From Candidatus Zixiibacteriota bacterium (GTDB taxonomy: Bacteria; Zixibacteria; MSB-5A5; CAIYYT01): a stretch of 10,128 nucleotides of DNA. This document shows positions 6,001 through 10,128 of this stretch, piece by piece. Where the stretch lies: the NCBI GenBank assembly GCA_023134875.1, contig JAGLUH010000320.1:1-10128 (forward strand). Reading direction: 5' to 3'. Both the position numbers and the translations under genes were made by a program. Position 1 is the first letter of the stretch. Each line of letters opens with the position of its first letter. A model generated the notes under the pieces. That model had not been told where the DNA came from and did no database searches. It was given only the letters and a program-made list of their open reading frames with translations.

Positions 6001-7779
6001 ACGATCCTCCACTTCAGCAATGTCGCTGACTCTTTCCTCCATTTTTGCAACCTGCTGATCGGCGGACTCCAGCGTAGCCCCCGACGGCAACGTCACGTAG
6101 AGGGTGAATTCATCAAGCTCCACCTCCTCGGAGACCGAAACACTCACTGCCAGGCAGATCAACACGCTCACAAAGAAAAGAACCACCCCCCAGATGATGG
6201 TCCGTGCCGGAAAGCGCAGGCATGATTTCAAAAGAAGAGTATAAAGCTGCAATAAGCGATTGTTCTGGGAGACAACATTGAAGGTAGTGGTGTTTGCTGC
6301 CGAACGCCGCGACAGCAGCTTGCCGGCACAGACCGGAATGAGCAGAAAGGCCACCAGCAGCGACACCAGCAGGGTTGAGATAATCGACACGCCGATGTGG
6401 CGACCGAGAATCCGGACCAGGAAGTTCTCTGAATAGAGAAAGGGGAGAAAGACGCAGATCGTGGTCAGCGTTGCGGCGACTACTGGGCGCCAGACCTCAC
6501 CGACGCCTGTTACTACTGCGTCGAGGGCGGACTTGCCCCTTGCCATTAAACGATAGATATTTTCCAGCACGACGATACTGTTATCCAGTAACATCCCCAG
6601 GGCGATCGCCATGCCTACTAGCGTGAGGGTGTTGATAGTGATACCGAAGGCATAAAAGGCATTCAATGCAATCAGGATAGAAACTGGTATCGCGGCGGCA
6701 ACTAATAGCACCAGCGAAAGATTCCGCAGGAAGAGCCAGAGGATTACCACTGCCAGGATTCCCCCTATCAACGCCAGTTGCTTGATCAGGTCGATGTTTT
6801 CTTCGATAACTTCAGCGGCGTCACTCTGGATAACCAATTCCAGGTCCTGGGCGGCGACCTTTTGATTCAGCTTGTCGATTATTCTGCGCGTGCTGCCCGA
6901 AAGGGAAAGCAGGTTCGCTTCGGTTTCCCGAATCAGGGAGATGGTAATCGCCTCTTTGCCGTTGACGCGGGAAATGGTTTCTTCCTCGGCGCCGCCGTCG
7001 ATCACGCTGGCGACATGCTTGAGCAGTACCGGCCCCTCCTCCTTGATGATGATGTCTTCCAGATCGGTGATCTCAGTATAATCGGCGGTGAGATTGACAA
7101 AGTACTTAGACCTGTTGTCATAGGCATGACCGAGAAACCGCTTGCGGCTGCTGCCGGCGGCAAGCTGGGAAGTAACACTGGCGGCAGTGAGATGGTGAGC
7201 CTGCAGCGCGGCTTCATCAAGCAGCACCTCGATGGAACGCTGCCGCCCGCCATAGACCTCGACGTTGGCGATGCCGTCGATACTTTCCAATGGCGGCACA
7301 ATGTCGCGATCCACCAAATGACGAATACGATCAAGACCGCCGCCGCCCCGCACCTGCAGTGACATGAACTGGTTGGCAAGCTGCTCGGTATCAATCTTGA
7401 CCACCATGACATAGTAATCATCGCCCAGCTCCGGTTTGACCGATTCCACCTGCTGGTGGAGCTTAAGATAGGCATACTTGAGATTGGTGGACTGGTTGTA
7501 GTAGACGAAGATTATCGCCCGCCGCCGATCGACATAGGACTCAATGCGGTCGATATCAGTCAGTTCGGCAATCGCTCCCTCTAGGGGCAGCACCGCTTCC
7601 TTTTCAACCAATTCCGGGTCGGCGTCGCGCACCGAGTAGGCCTGCACGATCAGCATCGGCAGTTCGGCATAGGGAATCAGTTCCACCGGAAGCTGATGGT
7701 AGGAGACAATACCGAGCAGGCAGAGCCCGATTAAGATCATCGAGACCATCACGGGACGAGCGATAATAAACCTGATCAT
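3085..7779 (-). CDS. RND permease fused to an ABC transporter ATPase domain
   Basis: A 1564-residue inner-membrane protein joining two transporter superfamilies. Residues 1-1035 are a complete AcrB/HAE1-like RND permease: a typical N-terminus (MIRFIIARPV), TM1, two large periplasmic regions, TM4 with LLDN (D399, N400), TM10 with VVNN (N935, N936), TM11 with RVRPILIM, and TM12 ending near W1031. Two further spans (~1041-1058 and ~1068-1086), a strand-like piece IRITVRN (1099-1105) with KNY (1108-1110), four more spans (~1140-1265), then an ABC ATPase follow. The ATPase has Walker A GPNGAGKT (1307-1314), Q-loop Q1354, signature FSGG (1407-1410), Walker B with D1431 and E1432, and switch H1463, so it looks catalytically intact. 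The C-terminal ~80 residues end in PTLEDAYLWLL, as in ABC-2-type ATPases. It starts 3 bp after the upstream RND gene without a clear Shine-Dalgarno, suggesting coupling, and overlaps the ABC-2 permease gene. Domain calls are firm; the combined function is inferred. Confidence 0.93.
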   Translation of the reverse strand: MIRFIIARPVMVSMILIGLCLLGIVSYHQLPVELIPYAELPMLIVQAYSVRDADPELVEKEAVLPLEGAIAELTDIDRIESYVDRRRAIIFVYYNQSTNLKYAYLKLHQQVESVKPELGDDYYVMVVKIDTEQLANQFMSLQVRGGGGLDRIRHLVDRDIVPPLESIDGIANVEVYGGRQRSIEVLLDEAALQAHHLTAASVTSQLAAGSSRKRFLGHAYDNRSKYFVNLTADYTEITDLEDIIIKEEGPVLLKHVASVIDGGAEEETISRVNGKEAITISLIRETEANLLSLSGSTRRIIDKLNQKVAAQDLELVIQSDAAEVIEENIDLIKQLALIGGILAVVILWLFLRNLSLVLLVAAAIPVSILIALNAFYAFGITINTLTLVGMAIALGMLLDNSIVVLENIYRLMARGKSALDAVVTGVGEVWRPVVAATLTTICVFLPFLYSENFLVRILGRHIGVSIISTLLVSLLVAFLLIPVCAGKLLSRRSAANTTTFNVVSQNNRLLQLYTLLLKSCLRFPARTIIWGVVLFFVSVLICLAVSVSVSEEVELDEFTLYVTLPSGATLESADQQVAKMEERVSDIAEVEDRLANISEDQATLTFKLKEDYQDIDRRDLNGIKEDILEKLADGFPRVDFSYEQPATNVRYRSGRGGPSGRAFMRLLGIGSPEEKVVIKGQNLPLMRVIADDIKYNIDNLQTVDRSHLNIAEGQPELRLLFDRALLSHFDIPLQSVAAELSGFRSEYRSGVTIKQGDEEIDVVIKNESLEEKSSDDLKELRIPTRSGGTVPLLQLAQLLYAKGYFNINRVNQEQQVEITYRFGKDISDTKDLLEMARREIDQIVAGIEIPAGIAVAVVHEETEFSEFYFLIGAAIILIYMILASVFESLATPLAMMFTIPLATIGAFWGLIVTGHSLLNANSLIGFLILLGVVVNNGIIMIDYSRLLRRQGMRPERALLTAGQARVRPILIMAITTVVAMLPLAMGKAEYVGKIGAPFAVTVIGGLTVGTLFTLVFIPTAYSGLENAINWWRRLNGKTKAAQVLAFAGGCWLIYQHVDSLLWRFANLAALVTIIPALTYFTLTSLRRARTRIIAADEPIRITVRNIVKNYDDHSRFVREWRKAERQRPRLLREGKLQTTPRLISLLWQLPLYLFVIYFVYIYLQSGFWLWFLSHAAFIYTIYLAQPLLLGSRQTAVRPTARRLIYKLLYWGIPTANLVLFLVRWDDLALVIMTGCFWYPALLIYATSRKLHHQQIEISRVSGRFALLRRMFYRLVQRVPVIGRRKKPFRALNRVSLEITSGMFGLVGPNGAGKTTLMRIICGILEPTRGVITVNGLDSQKHREELQGLIGYLPQEFGTYQNMTAYQFLDHHALLLGIWDSQRRQAAVKNAIASVHLDKERNNKIKTFSGGMKQRVGIAQTLLHLPRILVVDEPTAGLDPRERIRFRNLLAQLARDRIVIFSTHIIEDVSSSCNRVAVLNEGEVRFLGTPQEMVARATGCVWQANVSEETFEEIRHTLKVVHHLYEGNTIRVRIIASCQPLPQAREVLPTLEDAYLWLLDEQEDK
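3088..3918 (-). other. ABC ATPase (nucleotide-binding) domain of the fusion protein
   Basis: Residues 1288-1564 hold every ABC hallmark in order: Walker A, Q-loop, signature (FSGGMKQR), Walker B, D-loop (AGLD) and H-switch (STHIIED). The domain then has a C-terminal extension of ~80 residues typical of ABC-2 export ATPases. No mutation of a catalytic residue is seen. Confidence 0.95.
3093..3098 (-). promoter_or_regulatory. Ribosome binding site of the ABC-2 permease gene
   Basis: Read on the minus strand this is AGGAGG, inside the last codons of the RND-ABC gene. It is 4 bases from the GTG at 3088 and 10 bases from the ATG at 3082. It shows the permease is separately initiated although its gene overlaps the one before, but it does not settle which start is used. 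Confidence 0.75.
3913..4449 (-). other. Four-TM membrane insert within the ABC domain
   Basis: Residues ~1111-1289. They begin with a strongly charged segment (around 1113-1132), contain four hydrophobic spans, and end in a basic stretch. Before the insert lies IRITVRN...KNY, which looks like the first strand and A-loop tyrosine of an ABC ATPase. After it, ALNRVSLEI leads into Walker A. In ordinary ABC ATPases these two pieces are a few residues apart. The even number of spans returns the chain to the cytoplasm, as required. Assignment of the first strand is by eye. Confidence 0.6.
4675..7779 (-). other. RND permease domain of the fusion protein
   Basis: Residues 1-1035, the full length expected of an RND permease (AcrB is 1049). 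Aligned by motif to AcrB, D407 is kept as D399, D408 is N400, K940 is N935, and T978 is M972 in the TM11 stretch RVRPILIM; R971 is kept as R965. The D-N and N-N forms are common in other HAE1 proteins, but the methionine in place of threonine is less usual. Confidence 0.9.
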
Positions 7780-7782
7780 GAC

Positions 7783-10128
7783 TTAATTGTCTGTCTGCAC
7801 CGGCGACGCGGTTCCAACCTTGCCGGCCAGGAGATAATAGACGGCGGGAATGACCACCAAAGTGAGCAGAGTCGCTGTCACCAGCCCGCCGATGACCGCT
7901 ACCGCCAGCGGCGCCCGCAGAGCCACGCCCTCACCGAGGCCGATGGTCAGAGGCAGCAGCGCCAGCACGGTCGTAATGCTGGTCATTACGATCGGACGGA
8001 TACGCATCTGGCCGGCAATGATGACGGCTTCCCGCGGACCGTGACCGGCACGGCGCAGTTGATTGATACAGTCTACCAGGATGATCGAATCATTAACGGC
8101 AATACCGGCCAGCATGATAATACCGATCAGGGACATGACGTTGAAGGAAATCCCCAGCGCCAGCAGCGCCAGGACAGCGCCGACTCCCGCCAGCGGCAGA
8201 GTGAGAATGATAACCAGCGGATGCAGCAGCGACTCAAACTGGGAGGCCATCACCATGTAGACCAGAATGACCGCCAGCAGCAGAGCGAATTTGAGATTAC
8301 CCAGCGCCTCGCTGCGTTTCTCCTCCTCGCCGGTCACGGCATAGGAGTACTCCGCCGGTACCTGAAGGGTTGCGAGCGCCGCTTTGACGCGGGCGACAAC
8401 CTTGTCGAAGGATTGATCGGTAGCCAGTTGCGCTGTGACTTTGCCTACCCGGGATTGGTTGGTATGAGTGATCTCGCGGGTAGCGTACGTGTAATCGATG
8501 TCGGCCACCTCCATCAGCGGCACCCGCAGGCCGGAGGCCGTCTCCAGCAGCAAACGGTCAAGCTCGGTGAGCGATACCCGGGGATGGCGGATGGTGATAT
8601 CGCTGTATTCTCCCTGGTACTTTAGTTCTCCCGCCTGGCGTCCGCCAAGCTGGTCACTCAGTTGTCGGGCGATTTGATCGACAGTCAGGGAGTAGCGTCC
8701 GGCGATTTGCGGGTCAATGACAATGTCGACTTCAGGCCGCCCTCGCCGAAAGCCGGTCTCGATATTAGCCAGGTCGGGGATGGTTTGCAGGCGAGCCTGC
8801 ACGCTGTCGGCCAGGCGGGAAAGAACATCGAGGTCTTTGCCTTTGATCTCCACCACCAGTGGGGCGGCAGCGGTGCCCAGCGTCTGCTGCAGCGCCGTCT
8901 GTTGTTGCACAAATTCGATTCTGAGATCGGGGATATCGGCAAGCTGCCGATTCAATCGGTCAATCAGTTCCGGCGTCGCTGCGCGGCGATCACGTTTCAA
9001 AATCAGATGAATGACGGCGTTGTTCTCATCCTCGAGGTCGGTTTCACTCTCAGCCAGGTCGCCGCCGGGTCCGATACGGGAGTAAACCGCCTGCACTTCT
9101 GTGCCGATTTGTTGGTCGATGATTGACTCGATATTCGCTACCGCGCCGGCGGTACGCTCCAGACTGCTCCCCTCGGGGAGAGCGATATTGATATAGAACT
9201 CTCCCTGATCGCTGCGGGGAATGAACTCGCCTCCGACCAGCGGCAGCAGCAGGCAGGTGGCGATGATCAGCAGGAGGCCGGCGCCGACCACTGACCAGCG
9301 TCGGTCAAGAACCTTGCCCAAGAACCGACGATAGCGGGGAAAACTTATCGCTGTCCTGGTCTTTATCTGCCGGGTAGTCTTAAGCAACTTCACCGACAGC
9401 ATCGGCATTACCAGCAGAGCGACAAAAAGAGAGGAAACCAGCGCGAAGGCGACCGTCCAGGCCTGCTCCCGAAAGAGTTCACCGGCGGCGCCATGCAGGT
9501 AGACAATCGGCAGAAAGACCACAATAGTTGTCAGGGTGGCGCTGGTGATAGCACCGCCGACCTGACCGGCGCCGAGGATAGCGGCTTCCCTGATCTTTTT
9601 GCCCTCTTCCAGGTGGCGGAAGATATTCTCCATCACCACAATCGCATTATCGACCAGCATTCCCGCGCCCAGCGCAAGGCCGCCGAGAGTCATAATGTTG
9701 AGAGTGAGGTTATTGAAATACATCAGGTTGAAAGTGGCGACCACCGAAACCGGAATCGCCAGGCTGATTACCGCAGTGGTGCCCAGGCGACGCAGAAAAG
9801 CAAACAGAACCAGCATCGCCAGAATGACACCGATAATCGCCGCCTCTCCGACTTCAGTGACTGCGGCGGCGATAAAACGCCCCTGGTCATAGATCACTTC
9901 AAGTTCATAGCCGGGCAGAGAAGAGCCCAGCCGCTGCAATGCCTTCCTGGCGGTGTTGACGGCGTCGATGGTGTTGGCTTTGCGCTCCTTGAATATCTCC
10001 AATCCCACGCAGCGGCGGCCATTTACCCGGACGATATTCTCCGGTTCACTGAGGATATACCTGACAGCAGCCACGTCCCGCAGATAGATGGGAACACGAT
10101 CCGATGCCGACACGGCAGCCGATTCCCC
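7783..10128 (-). CDS. RND efflux permease, N-terminus outside the window
   Basis: The C-terminal ~781 residues of an AcrB/HAE1-type inner-membrane RND permease. The reading frame is open to the right edge, and the first visible residues (VPIYLRDVAAV) match the end of the first periplasmic porter region. About 240 N-terminal residues are therefore missing, and the GTG at 10113 is not a real start. Visible parts are TM2-TM6 with LVDN in TM4 (D codon 9649-9651), a second periplasmic region, and TM8-TM12 with AVND in TM10 (codons 8089-8097) and RIRPIVMT in TM11. As in many HAE1 proteins, the AcrB relay residues D408 and K940 are N; the residue after the latter is D here and N in the neighbour. 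The AcrB T978 equivalent is kept. The gene ends 3 bp before the RND-ABC fusion gene. By analogy with tandem RND genes such as mdtB/mdtC, the two subunits probably form one mixed pump. Substrate is unknown. Confidence 0.93.
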   Translation of the reverse strand, partial: GESAAVSASDRVPIYLRDVAAVRYILSEPENIVRVNGRRCVGLEIFKERKANTIDAVNTARKALQRLGSSLPGYELEVIYDQGRFIAAAVTEVGEAAIIGVILAMLVLFAFLRRLGTTAVISLAIPVSVVATFNLMYFNNLTLNIMTLGGLALGAGMLVDNAIVVMENIFRHLEEGKKIREAAILGAGQVGGAITSATLTTIVVFLPIVYLHGAAGELFREQAWTVAFALVSSLFVALLVMPMLSVKLLKTTRQIKTRTAISFPRYRRFLGKVLDRRWSVVGAGLLLIIATCLLLPLVGGEFIPRSDQGEFYINIALPEGSSLERTAGAVANIESIIDQQIGTEVQAVYSRIGPGGDLAESETDLEDENNAVIHLILKRDRRAATPELIDRLNRQLADIPDLRIEFVQQQTALQQTLGTAAAPLVVEIKGKDLDVLSRLADSVQARLQTIPDLANIETGFRRGRPEVDIVIDPQIAGRYSLTVDQIARQLSDQLGGRQAGELKYQGEYSDITIRHPRVSLTELDRLLLETASGLRVPLMEVADIDYTYATREITHTNQSRVGKVTAQLATDQSFDKVVARVKAALATLQVPAEYSYAVTGEEEKRSEALGNLKFALLLAVILVYMVMASQFESLLHPLVIILTLPLAGVGAVLALLALGISFNVMSLIGIIMLAGIAVNDSIILVDCINQLRRAGHGPREAVIIAGQMRIRPIVMTSITTVLALLPLTIGLGEGVALRAPLAVAVIGGLVTATLLTLVVIPAVYYLLAGKVGTASPVQTDN

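Noticed and set aside
10111..10113. GTG as the true start of the right-hand RND gene
   Set aside because: The frame continues to the window edge with residues fitting the RND pattern, and a protein starting here would lack TM1 and the first porter region.
1..10128. CRISPR arrays, tRNA or rRNA genes, insertion sequences, attachment sites
   Set aside because: No regularly spaced repeats, RNA-gene motifs, transposase domains or flanking inverted repeats were seen. Coding sequence fills almost the whole window.

Overview
The window is about 10.1 kb of gene-dense bacterial DNA with four protein genes, no RNA genes and no mobile elements. RND efflux pumps that span the periplasm and an exported metallopeptidase point to a diderm (Gram-negative type) bacterium. 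GC content looks moderate, roughly mid-50s by eye. The M1 protein's N-terminal domain reminds me of proteins from Acidobacteriota and FCB-type or candidate phyla, but I cannot fix the lineage from the sequence.

Layout. On the + strand, 34-2337 encodes an exported M1-family (gluzincin) peptidase with a complete zinc site but a degenerate exopeptidase (GxMEN) motif. It converges, across only 7 bp, on a tightly packed minus-strand operon that runs from the right edge leftwards. The operon reads: (i) an RND permease whose first ~240 residues lie outside the window (7783-10128); (ii) 3 bp later, a 1564-residue protein (3085-7779) that is a complete second RND permease continuing in frame into six extra membrane segments and a full ABC ATPase domain; (iii) overlapping by GTGA, a six-TM ABC-2-type permease (2345-3088).

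How they may work together. Tandem RND genes often form heteromeric pumps (MdtB/MdtC is the textbook case). The adaptor (MFP) and outer-membrane (TolC-like) genes would be expected upstream, off the right edge. The unusual point is that the ATPase for the small ABC-2 permease appears to be covalently part of the second RND subunit. This would tie a proton-driven periplasm-spanning pump to an ATP-driven inner-membrane transporter. The ABC domain also appears to be split: its first strand and A-loop tyrosine lie before a four-TM insert, and the rest lies after it. In the fused RND subunit, three residues of the AcrB-type proton relay are non-canonical (D-N, N instead of K, M instead of T). This suggests weakened or altered proton coupling, which the ATPase might compensate. 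The M1 neighbour is suggestive, because ABC permeases fused to M1 peptidases are annotated in other bacteria.

The RND-ABC fusion is the main candidate for an undescribed system. No stretch longer than 33 bp is without a gene.
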